Shown here one piece after another: positions 18,773 through 28,600 of a stretch of 64,000 bases of DNA (position 1 is its first letter; each line of letters starts with the position of its first letter). The stretch is from Caldifarciminota bacterium SM23_42. GTDB lineage: Bacteria > Hydrothermota > Tepidihabitantia > SM23-42. Location of the stretch: NCBI GenBank assembly GCA_001303785.1, contig LJUJ01000001.1, positions 62,001 to 126,000 of the forward strand, read 5' to 3'. A model generated the notes under the pieces. The model searched no databases. It worked only from the letters and a program-made list of their open reading frames with translations, and was not told the DNA's origin. The translations under genes were made by a program, and so were the position numbers.

Positions 18773-20884
18773 TCATCTCAGTTGAATGATTTTCGTCGTT
18801 TCGGTTCTGTTGGAAGCTTGGACCTGGATGAAATAAACACCTTGGGCCAACGGTTTCAAATGTAACGCGATAGTACCTGTGCCTTGCATCAGACCGAAGT
18901 ATTTCTTCTCAAGCACCCGGCCGAGAATGTCATACAACGTTACTGAAGCGGGTGTTGCGTTAGCAAGGCTGTATTCTAGTGCATATTGACCATCGCGCGA
19001 AATTACTGGATATACTGCAAGCTTGGCGCTCGCCACTTCAGATCGGTTTTCTGCAATCCCAGTCCAAGCCCAGTATCGGTCATAAGCTGAATCGGCATTC
19101 ATTTCTAGATCTGCTAGATCATCGCCACCAATAACTGCAAATGCAACGGCATAGGCTTCACCTGGAGCTAAAGTGAACGGACCTACCGAGTTGCACGCAG
19201 ACCAGTTAAAGGGACGATCTGTTGAAGCATTCTGTATTGTGCCATCCATGAATTGTATCTGGATGTCATCGGGTAAACCCTGGTATGGGTTGACATAGAT
19301 TGCATGGTCAATCAGTGCTAGATTCGCCGCTGCCGTACTGCGCGGTGGATCAAGAATCGCAGTACCTACGTAGGGTGTATTGTAGTACATATAAGCCATA
19401 TTCCGGCTTGCATCAGAAGATCCCTGGTTCTGTGACTGTTGTATGCCAGATCCTATGTTCCAATCCATGAACATTGCGGCGTAGAGATCATTGATTGTCT
19501 GTGAACCGTCGTTTCGCAGAACGAATTTTGTTATCACGAAATCTTCAATCTGAGGAATATTCCATGCCCATGAGTACTGACTACAAACCAAATTCTTTGG
19601 TAAGGAGTGTCCCGCGTCGGTATAAATCGCAATTGAATACTCATCCACATCTTCCGGACCAGGCTCGAACATCCGGATGCGTCCGTCGGGGTCGATAGTT
19701 GTCTGCCAATCCGCGTCGTCTTGCCAGTTTTGCTCGTAGTATTGGTCGACTACGTAGTTGGCATCGGTGCCAACGGCGAAACTGCCGTAATAAAGATGGC
19801 TGCCTTGGCTGGGCGGATAATAGAATCCTACTCCTTCTGAATGGTCAGAGCCCATGTAGCCGATTGCGCCGTGACGGGTCATGCTCAATAGAACGTTGCC
19901 GCAGTCGTGGGTAGCACAATCCAAAAAAGGTGTTCCAATCTGCAGATCGAATTGGATGTCTGTTTGATAAGCATCAGCCGTGACATTCAATGAGAAGTCT
20001 ACCTTTGTCCCAGGTGGCGTGCTGGCACCCGCGGTGACAGAAAATGGGTCGCCTACGTTTTCCGCACTCTCACCTGGTGCGATCATCCCCCAATAGCCGT
20101 TTGCATCATTAATTGTAAGATCGGACGATGTGGAGCTAAGGATACCAGTTACATTGGAGAGTGTATCCTGGCTCATGTTTGTCAAGACTACCGTCAAGGC
20201 AGCCGTTTCGCCAGGATCGAGTATTCGGTTATTGTTGCCAGAAGCATCATCGATGCATACTTCTTCGAGGTGAGCAGCTCGGGGTTCGAGGGTTACGTCA
20301 TCGGCGAAGACCTTCGCCTCTTGTGTATCCCCTCAGTCGTCAAAACATTGAGCGAGTAGAGCTACCTCGATTTTCGCGATTTCTGATGGGGTAATACCGG
20401 GAAGAGATTGTAACTCATCTTCGATGTTAAACGTGTAAGAATGCCATGATGTGTCTGGAGCCTCGATGACATGGCAGGTATCGTTACTGTACCATGGGCA
20501 TGCGATACTAAAGGTGCATATTCTGGTCCACCCTAATACTGCATCCGAAGCATTCAGATATGAGACACAGACTGCAGCACCAGCCCAGCATTGAGAAGAA
20601 GTGGCGAAGATATAGAGTTTTGCATCGACGGAGAATACGAGGTCGGTATGTTCAACGTCCACGGCTTGGAAGAGTGTTACAAAACCATTGCCATCAGCTT
20701 TGTACACATAAGCCTCGTAATCAGGATCAGGGTAATAAGTGGTGCCTCTCGTAATTGTGCCAATGCCAGCAATAGTCTGATCCCAGCCGACTGATAGATC
20801 TTGCTCAAAATCGCCATTCGTCAGCATATTTGCAGCGAAGACGACCCCGGCGAAAATGAGCATGATGACAATTAATTTACGCAT
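18773..20884 (-). CDS. Secreted carbohydrate-binding-like protein, predicted selenoprotein, type-A sorting domain
   Basis: 703 codons with TGA at 20333-20335 decoded (residue 184). Signal peptide LIVIMLIFAGVVFA, then a CBM-like domain (LTNGDFEQDLSVGW) ending AQCFDDUGDTQEAKVFADD; Cys 180 and U184 are in the same C-x3-U arrangement as the neighbour. The second half differs from its paralogues: CATHDCGN, a probable propeller or jelly-roll body (DGRIRMFEPGPEDVDEY), then a sorting domain (VTLYDILGRVLEKK, LAQGVYFIQVQ). The ATG at 20884 follows AAAGGAGGAAC. Transcribed from a strong promoter with a leader of about 145 nt. Confidence 0.85.
20303..20318 (-). promoter_or_regulatory. Bacterial SECIS hairpin (GGUC loop)
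   Basis: GGCGAA pairs with TTCGCC around GGUC, 20 nt after the UGA at 20333-20335; almost the same sequence as the element at 18019-18034. Confidence 0.84.
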
Positions 20885-21033
20885 GTTCCTCCTTTCCACA
20901 ATTTTGTGTGCTTGTCATATGCATGTATTCATTAATTTGCCGCGTTGTACGGAATGCCTCGCACTCTTGATGTCTTGTGCCGTATAGACACATCCTTTGA
21001 GGACTCATGATATCTCCACTAACGGTCTACGTT

Positions 21034-21061
21034 ATTATAGAGCTATTTGTGTGTTTGTCAA
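21034..21061 (-). promoter_or_regulatory. Consensus promoter for the 703-residue selenoprotein gene
   Basis: TTGACA (21056-21061), 16 bp, TATAAT (21034-21039). The predicted leader of about 145 nt (20885-21027) is long for this genome; I see no known riboswitch in it. Confidence 0.87.
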
Positions 21062-21081
21062 GTCAGACCAACGCGTACTAG

Positions 21082-21110
21082 TTGACATGACACTTAATAA
21101 ATGCTACAAT
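21082..21110 (+). promoter_or_regulatory. Sigma70 promoter of the plsY-fusion gene
   Basis: TTGACA (21082-21087), 17 bp, TACAAT (21105-21110). It stands back to back with the minus-strand promoter; the two -35 boxes are 20 bp apart. Predicted start near 21117 leaves a leader of only about ten bases before the ATG at 21128. Confidence 0.85.
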
Positions 21111-21127
21111 ATCACGGAGTATTGCAA

Positions 21128-22348
21128 ATGCTTGAACCGGGTAGTAATTCGTTATTGTGTCTTTTTTCCATAGCTTTTGGATACCTTGTAGGTTCTTTCT
21201 CGCCGGCATATTTCTTCGGTCGTCTGAAGGGTGTAGACATCAGGCAAATCGGTACTGGCAACGCGGGGACGCTCAATTTGTTTCACAATTGTGGGCTAAA
21301 GCCTGCCATACCCACGGCCCTTTTTGATATATCAAAGGGTATTCTTGCGATTGTTTTAGCGCAGAGTCTTGGCGTAAACATTATTTGCACACAAATTAGC
21401 GGATTTGCGGCGATAGTTGGGCACGTTTTTCCATTCTATTTGAGGTTCCGTGGGGGACAGGGTGTTGCGACCGCCACAGGCGTTATGCTCTTATACCTGG
21501 TCAAATATGTAAAAACAGACAATGCATTTCTATATACCCTTTGCTTTCTGCTAATCATCGTTGGTATTTTCTACTACGTCACAAGAAAAGGCGCGCTGGT
21601 CGGCATGATTGTCCTCCCTGTCTTGTGTTATTCAATGTTGGTGAGGAATCCTGGGTTTGCCTACATGGCCTTTTTATTGGTTGTCGTTGTTTATATTGTG
21701 ACAATTGGCGTTCTTAATACGGTGAAGTTTAAGTTGCTACAGATACGCGATGAGACATTCAGTTCGCATTGGTGGCGTGTTGTTTTAAGGCCGTGCGCCG
21801 TGATTTTTGTAGTACTTTATCTTTATTGGCCGCAGCGTCAAGTGTTAGTGTTTGTGGGGAGCATAGCATTGTTGTTCATTCTGGTTGATGTCGTCAGATT
21901 TGTGTTGCATCGGGCGAACGAGCTTTTCGCTGTCCGTATCCGGTCTTTTCTCAAGAAAGGCGAGGCGCGAAGATTCACTTCTATGACGATGTTTTTGGTG
22001 GCGGCCTTTATCGTGCTTCTCGTTTTCCACAAAGATATTGCAATTGCCGCTTTGACGTATTTGATATTTGCTGATATATTCAGCAAGATATTCGGTCTTG
22101 CTTTTGGGCGGCATAAGTTATTCGATAAGACCGTTGAGGGCAGTCTTGCCTATCTCGGCGGTGCATTGATCTGTGTGTATGTTCTGTTTACGTCTCTTGG
22201 TATTCCGTTATTGATGCTTTGTATCGGTGCCATTGCAGCGACGATTGCTGAGTTCATGCCGGTCGGCCTGGATGACAATTTCACAGTCGGTATCGTCAGC
22301 GGTGCGGTGATGACCGTAATGAGAATATGGGGACAGGCTGCTTTTTAG
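21128..22348 (+). CDS. plsY: PlsY acyltransferase fused to a DGK1/dolichol-kinase-like membrane domain
   Basis: About 406 residues. Residues 1-200 are PlsY, the acyl-phosphate:glycerol-3-phosphate acyltransferase of phospholipid synthesis, with GSFSPAYFFGRLKGVDIRQIGTGNAGTLN split over its first loop, FDISKGILAIVLA, and GHVFPFYLRFRGGQGVATATG. Residues 210-406 form a second set of membrane helices with FADIFSKIFGLAFGRHK and KTVEGSLAYLGGAL, resembling the CTP-dependent lipid kinases (Dgk1, SEC59, phytol kinase). Bacterial PlsY is normally about 200 residues, so this is a fusion. ATG at 21128 has GGAG eight bases before it; an ATG at 21101 lies in the promoter -10 region and cannot be the start. 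Confidence 0.86.
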   Translation: MLEPGSNSLLCLFSIAFGYLVGSFSPAYFFGRLKGVDIRQIGTGNAGTLNLFHNCGLKPAIPTALFDISKGILAIVLAQSLGVNIICTQISGFAAIVGHVFPFYLRFRGGQGVATATGVMLLYLVKYVKTDNAFLYTLCFLLIIVGIFYYVTRKGALVGMIVLPVLCYSMLVRNPGFAYMAFLLVVVVYIVTIGVLNTVKFKLLQIRDETFSSHWWRVVLRPCAVIFVVLYLYWPQRQVLVFVGSIALLFILVDVVRFVLHRANELFAVRIRSFLKKGEARRFTSMTMFLVAAFIVLLVFHKDIAIAALTYLIFADIFSKIFGLAFGRHKLFDKTVEGSLAYLGGALICVYVLFTSLGIPLLMLCIGAIAATIAEFMPVGLDDNFTVGIVSGAVMTVMRIWGQAAF

Positions 22349-22392
22349 AGGTTTATATCTGAAATATACAAAGATTCAAAAGTAGCCTGTCC
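22331..22392. terminator. Large inverted repeat spanning the plsY-fusion stop codon
   Basis: GGACAGGCTGCTTTT (22331-22345) pairs with AAAAGTAGCCTGTCC (22378-22392); one G-U pair, otherwise complete over 15 bp. It covers the stop codon at 22346-22348 and separates two convergent genes. The loop is long (32 bp), so a terminator role is likely but not certain. Confidence 0.6.
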
Positions 22393-22404
22393 TGTGCTTC
22401 GTTC

Positions 22405-25400
22405 TTATTTGCTTAACAACAATTTCTTAGTAGCACTGTGGTCTTGCGCCGTGAATCTCAGTAGGTAAACCCCGCTCGGGACTTTTCGACCGGTTGCGTC
22501 GGTTGCATTCCAGTTAACAGTATGATAACCCGCTTGCACTTGTTTCTTAAGAAGAGTGACGACTAACCTGCCGGCTACATCAAAAATCGCCAGCTCGACC
22601 TCACAGCGCTGCGGACAGCCATAATTTATCGCAGTTTGCTGCTGGAACGGATTTGGAGCATTCTGGGAAAGTACAAAAACAGTTGGTACGGCATATTCTT
22701 TTTCCGTGATTCCGGTTACCCCAATCCCAATCAACGCAACAGTATCCGCAGGCTCGTCCGGGTCGTTGCTAATGACTACTAGATTGCCCGTTATGAGGCC
22801 TGGCGTACTCGGAGTGAACGTTACGAGCACGGTCTGTTCCTCATAAGGCAATACATAGAAGCTAGTTATGTCCACTGAGAAGTCGATATTGTCAGTGATG
22901 ATATCACTGACTACCAGAGTATCAGTACCGATATTACAGACCTGCAGTTCCAGCGTATCAGAATAGTTGACGTACACGCTGTCAAAATACAAGGTGTCAT
23001 CGGAGAGGTCGATATCTGGTGCAGCCATGACGTGCAGGTAGCAGAGAACGGTGTCCTCGGGCGTAGCCGGGTCATTACTGGATATAAACAGATTGCTATA
23101 GTAGTCACCGCCATACATACGCGCGGCACTGAAGGAGATATCAATATCCATTGCTGAGGCCGCAGGTACGATTCCCGAATCAGGTGAAACAGAGAGCCAG
23201 GCAGGTGAGATGGGTGCGGTCGAAGCAATCCATGTCACGCCGCCATATAGTGAACCGTCGTTGTGGTTTGACGTCTGGTCAAACGCTGTATACCCGGAGC
23301 CTTCGTTCAGGCGCCAGTAGCCCACCAACCCGGGTTCGTTACTACCGATTTCTCTGTACATGTCCGCCTGAATCGCGGCCTGGTTACGAGCCAAATTCCA
23401 GATGCGTACTTCGTCGAGCATGCCGTTAAGGTACTGAATGTTAGCTTCAAAATCCTTGCCAAGGGTGATACCAGTTGTGATCGTGAATGTGTTACTCCAC
23501 GAGAGAGAATCTTCCAACACGCCGTCCAAATAAATTCGCTGCGTACTACCATTATAAGTGCATGCAATGTGATGCCACTTTGATAAAGATATTGGATTGG
23601 TTGTAACTACATTGCCATTTCCGCTATCATCGCTTATATAGAAAAACATGCGATTTGTGCCTACTTCAAGTTCGACATGCATTTCCCAAGTCGCAGTATG
23701 CCCCTCCATAAACTGCTGTGCGTCATTAGTCGCCGCAGCAACATTTATCCAACCCTCAAAAGTGAATTGCTTTATTGGTTCATTGATTATTGGTACCAGT
23801 GTCGGAATGCTTACGTAGTCGTTCACTCCATCGAATTCAAGGGCGTAATTTTGATTTTCTTCTCCAGACGGCAAGTGCGAGTCAGGCAGGGGACCAATCC
23901 TCCTTAGATAATTGATTTGTGCTTTCCCCGGGTGCCTTATCTCAATGTCTTCTTGTCTGTTTTGCGTCTTATAGTCGAATTTGTCATTGCTGCGATTCAA
24001 TAGTCTGTCGTTATCACCGTGACACGAGTTGCCTTTCGAGGCTCTGTGAGTGACGATTCTCTCTTTCTTTTCTTGTACCGACGGAAGTGATGCGATTCGT
24101 ATCTCGAACAACAGATCACTTCCACCAATGTTGCCGATGGTCAAGTTATGATTGACAGATTCGCCCGTGAAGAGGGTATCGCTGATATAATCAGGATTCA
24201 CGGTCATAATAGGTGCTTCTAAACCTTCGCCGAGCAACATCACGGTGGCTGTCGGATTATTTGGATCATTACAGTGCACAGTCAGGTTACTTGGTGATGG
24301 GCCAACCGCAGTCGGAGCAAATATCACGATCACTGTTTGATTTTCATCCGGAGGCAAGCTGAAATTAGTTATACTAACAGTATAGGCGCTGTTGTCGGTT
24401 GTGATGTTACTTATCTCCAAGGTATCACTGCCAATATTGGAGACTTGGAGAGTCAGGGTGTCAGCATAATCAACAAATACTACATCAAAATCTAAGGTGT
24501 CATTGGAAAGTGCAATAACTGGCGCCGCTATTACGTGGAGGTAGCAAAGAACAGAGTCAACGGGCGTAATCGGATCATTGCTTGAAATAAGTAAATTGGC
24601 GAAGTGATCGCCGTCATTGACACAGCACATCGCGTCGAATGTCACATCTATCTCTAATGAATCACCGGGTGAAATTGTGCCCGAGTCCGGAGACGCTGAG
24701 AGCCAGCTGACATCCTTGTTCAACACGATGTCCGCCCAGGTAGTCGGGAAGTTATAGTCGAAAAAAGTGGTCAGATTCTCCCATTCACCTCCTGTCCCGT
24801 TGAAATCGTAGAGCACAAAGTGTACGCCCAAAGTATCATCAGGGGTGACACCCAAGGTCGACAGGGGAATCTTGTATTCAAGAATCCAATGCGGGGTACT
24901 ATCGTTGGGTGATCCGGAGTTTGAGAATTCCATAATGGCTGGGTAGTCCCATTCAGCATTCAGCACACCTGCTGATATATGGCTGAAGAACCCACCATCA
25001 TCGGTCCCATTATTATCCAGGTCGAACCAGACATCACCGGTGATATTTTCATCATTTCCGCCCGTGGCCGTGTGATAGTCTATCAGGACGTAGAGATAAT
25101 CCAGTGAATTCTTTACGTAGACCTTGCCGCGTTCTTCACCCTGGGGGTCATCGATAACCGTTGCCGTAGCATAAGCAGCGTCACTCCATTCGTCTTCAGA
25201 GAATAGCCCATCGATAATCGGCACTACTGAAACAGGAGGTAGTACGAGTGTCGAATCCCTATAAAGAACAGGCGGTCTTTGAGATGATTCAACGTAATGA
25301 TAGTGTTCGTGGGGCTGGTCTATCGGACGTACAGCCCTGCTTGATTCATTGAGAGTTGCTACAGATCCAGCATCTTTAAGTGTCGATGGCAATAATGCTT

Positions 25401-25623
25401 CGGTTATCGTAAACACCAGATCACTTGCCCCGATATTACCGACAACAAGGCTGTGCACAGCAGTTCCGCCGGTGAATAGTGTGTCGCTGATATAATGGGG
25501 ATTTACAGTTATAATGGGCGGGGATGGTCCCGCACCAATCAGATAAACAGCGACTGACAATTTGATGGTCACGCAAAGTGCAAATACCAGTCGCAGGCAT
25601 ATTCTTTCGCTGAATTTTGTCAT
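22405..25623 (-). CDS. Large secreted protein with LamG and choice-of-anchor D repeats
   Basis: About 1072 residues. After a signal peptide (LVFALCVTIKLSVAVYLIG) come Ig-like repeats of the choice-of-anchor D type (each with SPDSG-, SNDP, TPVDSVLCYLHV, DTLxLQVxNIGxDTLxxS), a CBM9-like segment near residues 130-280 (PIIDGLFSEDEWSDA), and a LamG/concanavalin-like domain near 580-790 (ALEFDGVNDYVSIP, WHHIACTYNGSTQRIYLDG, LDEVRIWNLARNQ). The end is a type-A sorting domain (APNPFQQQTAINY, LAIFDVAGRLVVTL, VPSGVYLLRFTA). Probably a cell-surface glycan- or matrix-binding protein. ATG at 25623 follows GAGGAGGATGAG. It lies 54 bp after the upstream giant gene, likely on its transcript. Confidence 0.83.
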   Translation of the reverse strand: MTKFSERICLRLVFALCVTIKLSVAVYLIGAGPSPPIITVNPHYISDTLFTGGTAVHSLVVGNIGASDLVFTITEALLPSTLKDAGSVATLNESSRAVRPIDQPHEHYHYVESSQRPPVLYRDSTLVLPPVSVVPIIDGLFSEDEWSDAAYATATVIDDPQGEERGKVYVKNSLDYLYVLIDYHTATGGNDENITGDVWFDLDNNGTDDGGFFSHISAGVLNAEWDYPAIMEFSNSGSPNDSTPHWILEYKIPLSTLGVTPDDTLGVHFVLYDFNGTGGEWENLTTFFDYNFPTTWADIVLNKDVSWLSASPDSGTISPGDSLEIDVTFDAMCCVNDGDHFANLLISSNDPITPVDSVLCYLHVIAAPVIALSNDTLDFDVVFVDYADTLTLQVSNIGSDTLEISNITTDNSAYTVSITNFSLPPDENQTVIVIFAPTAVGPSPSNLTVHCNDPNNPTATVMLLGEGLEAPIMTVNPDYISDTLFTGESVNHNLTIGNIGGSDLLFEIRIASLPSVQEKKERIVTHRASKGNSCHGDNDRLLNRSNDKFDYKTQNRQEDIEIRHPGKAQINYLRRIGPLPDSHLPSGEENQNYALEFDGVNDYVSIPTLVPIINEPIKQFTFEGWINVAAATNDAQQFMEGHTATWEMHVELEVGTNRMFFYISDDSGNGNVVTTNPISLSKWHHIACTYNGSTQRIYLDGVLEDSLSWSNTFTITTGITLGKDFEANIQYLNGMLDEVRIWNLARNQAAIQADMYREIGSNEPGLVGYWRLNEGSGYTAFDQTSNHNDGSLYGGVTWIASTAPISPAWLSVSPDSGIVPAASAMDIDISFSAARMYGGDYYSNLFISSNDPATPEDTVLCYLHVMAAPDIDLSDDTLYFDSVYVNYSDTLELQVCNIGTDTLVVSDIITDNIDFSVDITSFYVLPYEEQTVLVTFTPSTPGLITGNLVVISNDPDEPADTVALIGIGVTGITEKEYAVPTVFVLSQNAPNPFQQQTAINYGCPQRCEVELAIFDVAGRLVVTLLKKQVQAGYHTVNWNATDATGRKVPSGVYLLRFTAQDHSATKKLLLSK

Positions 25624-25677
25624 CTCATCCTCCTCTTGATAAGAATTGTCCAAATGTGCACTGTCATAGATACACCG

Positions 25678-28600
25678 CTATCGTATAGAGATCAGTTTTT
25701 TCGTTATTTTATGCTTACCTGCGGCGATCTTCACACAGTATGCTCCGGCTGCACATCTCCGCATAGAGTCATCAGTGCCATCCCACGTCAGCTGGTATGA
25801 GCCGGGCTGTTGTACATCATCTGTTAAAGTCCTTACCAAACGACCGGTAACATCGTAGATCGTGACCCGAACACAAACCGGCGATGCAATCGAGTAATTG
25901 ATCGCGGTGAACTCCCTGAAAGGATTAGGATGTCCTATTTTGCACACAAACTCCATGGGTGATTCGATCTTATGTTCGGCTGTACCTATCGGCACTGTGG
26001 TCACCAGCAACACCCTAACATAGTTGCTATGCAGTGAGTGGTCACCAAATGGTATGCCCAAAGAGGCAAGGTGCGTGGGCCATTCACCTTCATCTTCATA
26101 CAATGGTACCTTTTCAAGATTCAAATGAGGTGGTGCATCCGCGTAGCAATCTGGATAATATGCACCCACATGACGGGTATTCCATTCCTGACAGTATGCA
26201 GTCAATTCTTCCGGATATTTGTCCTTCACCTTACCAGTCAGATGCGCCTTTATCATGGTGAGAGCATCGCTAAGTGAAAAAGGATAGTCGAAGACAATCT
26301 TACCATAAACGCGTCCAAGAAGTGAGGCAAGAAGATTTGGTCCAGGGTCATACGGATAGTAACCTACGCCATTTGCAGACATATCTTCCCGCATGCCATA
26401 GAAAGGTAGGGGGTCAACTGAATATGCATATGCCCGGCCAGGTCGAGCCATCTTGTAAAAACCCTTAGTAGCAAACACAAAATCTCGTTTCCAACCATCA
26501 GGTAGTTTCGGAAGCTTTTGGGCACCGAATTCTAAGCTGATCTCATCACCGTGGCACATAATGACAAACTTGCTGTCTGCTGCATCAAGGAGTGGCAAAA
26601 CATTACCGTATTTGGTGTAATAACCTGCAACGTTGGCGTAGTCCCGCTGCCCTTTTTTGCCGTAGTAGTATTCACCCGGATACTTGTCATCATGTGATCG
26701 ATAATCTGCATATCCATAATAGTGAAGCTCTGCAACTTCAGGTTTAAGTTCAATCGTTCGAAAGTCATCAGCAGTGTGGCAGCTCACCCATGCTTTATCA
26801 AGATATACTTCGGTGTAGATCGTTATGCGCAGTCTGTGGTCGCTTGATTTGAAGATTGTTTTACCATATTGATCATAAAGTGGATAAGTGATTGTTTTCT
26901 TGTGACCCCTTGGCATGCCACAGGATGAAACCTTTTTCCATCTACCTGAGGCGTCTACAACTTCGACCGTCGGGTTTCTCAGTTTCATGCCGCGTTTATT
27001 GGCGTGATAAATATCGCTGGCCGGTTCTACTTCGTCTGAATCCTGAAAACGTGTACTGCCAAACAGAAATAGTACTGCTGAGGAAGAATCTTCTAATTCG
27101 CCAACGTCAAGGGTAATCGTAAATGGGTTGGTAAATCCAGTAATGCCTGATTTTTCGAACGGTGCATAAATGCGATCGATCGCTTCGAGGGTGTGCAGAA
27201 TGTCATATCCTTGCTCATCAGTTGCGGCTCTCAATGATGATTCCTGTGATGAATAAATGCTAAGTCCTTGATATCCGGGATAGATTAAGGCTTCTTGCGG
27301 AAAGACGTCGTAATCAGCCGGATGGTCTACTACATATAGGCTCACTTCGTCGAGATAACTGACCTCTTGTAGCATCTCATTGACAGTGAGATAATACTTG
27401 CCATCGACGTTCTCCAGATATTCTCCATTGATTTTGACATACTCATCGTAGTCGGGCGGAACATAGAAGTTGTTTCCCAGCACGCGGTCTACCCACATGC
27501 CTAAGTCGCAACCCACAATTATGTCTCCGATAAAAATATCTTCTTTTTCGTTATGTGTGAACAACAATGGGCAGCAGGCTACTTCATTATAATCGGCACC
27601 CACGGCGGCATACATGTATGCTGAGCTACTAACGAACATGTTGACGGAGTCAGTGGGTAAAGTACACTGGATGAGTACATCCTCGTTGACATTGAAAGTG
27701 TCTACCCTTTGTGACCAGGTTTCTGTTTGATGATTCCAGAAATACATGCCGCATGCATGATGGATTTGCTCACCATGGTGACCCCACCATTCAACAGCAA
27801 TTGCTTCAATCATGGTATCCGGGACATCGAATTGGATCCCGTACAATTGTAGGTCCTGATGGGCTTCATCAAGCGCACCGGCCGTGACCCACCACATGCT
27901 GTCCAAGGCAGATATCTGCTGCACTTCCTGTTGCGTTACCGCAATCCAGTAGGCAGAATTTGGGTTAGGAACGTATCCGCTATCGGCGTTCGGATATTTC
28001 CAAGCGTCGCATCCGGGCGCAGTCAGCTCGTACATACGTGCCGCAGCAAAGTCTTTTGGGCCCACCGTATCATCGACAAAATAGCTGTCTGCAGGCAAAT
28101 TAGAAAAAGAAACTGCTTGATAATGGGAGCCACAAGTGCCGAGAGTGAAATCGTCAAAGACAATCAGAGTATCGGCCTGCTGTGCAAGGGAATCGATTAT
28201 TATGGTACTCGTATACACGGCAACATCATCTAACTTGATTAGAAAAGTAACTGGAATATTGTTCTCTTGATAGATGCCAGTATTCATGAATGCTGCACTT
28301 GGGTGAATAGTGGAGAATTCTGGGTATTGCTCATCTGAAGGTTCAACCATGTTAAGTGCCATTATATTATGCAATGGTGTGGCGGTGCTATGGTATGCAA
28401 AGGCGGCGCCCTCGTTGGTTTCTCCGTTATCGTAGGAATAGGCGCCCACTATCACATCTGTATAGCCGTCACCGTTCACATCCCCGGCAGAAGAAACTGA
28501 CCAACCAAAATATGCCTGATTCTGGTTACATCCTGCGCTCCAGCAGGGCGTTTGCAGAAGTCCGGTGGGACACCCAGGGTAGACAAACGCGACACCCTCG

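Noticed and set aside
13263-20335. The five in-frame TGAs as frame-breaking pseudogene mutations
   Set aside because: All five are TGA, none TAA or TAG; there are no frameshifts; positions coincide in paralogues or in CxxC sites; SECIS-like hairpins follow; and a UCA tRNA-Sec is present.
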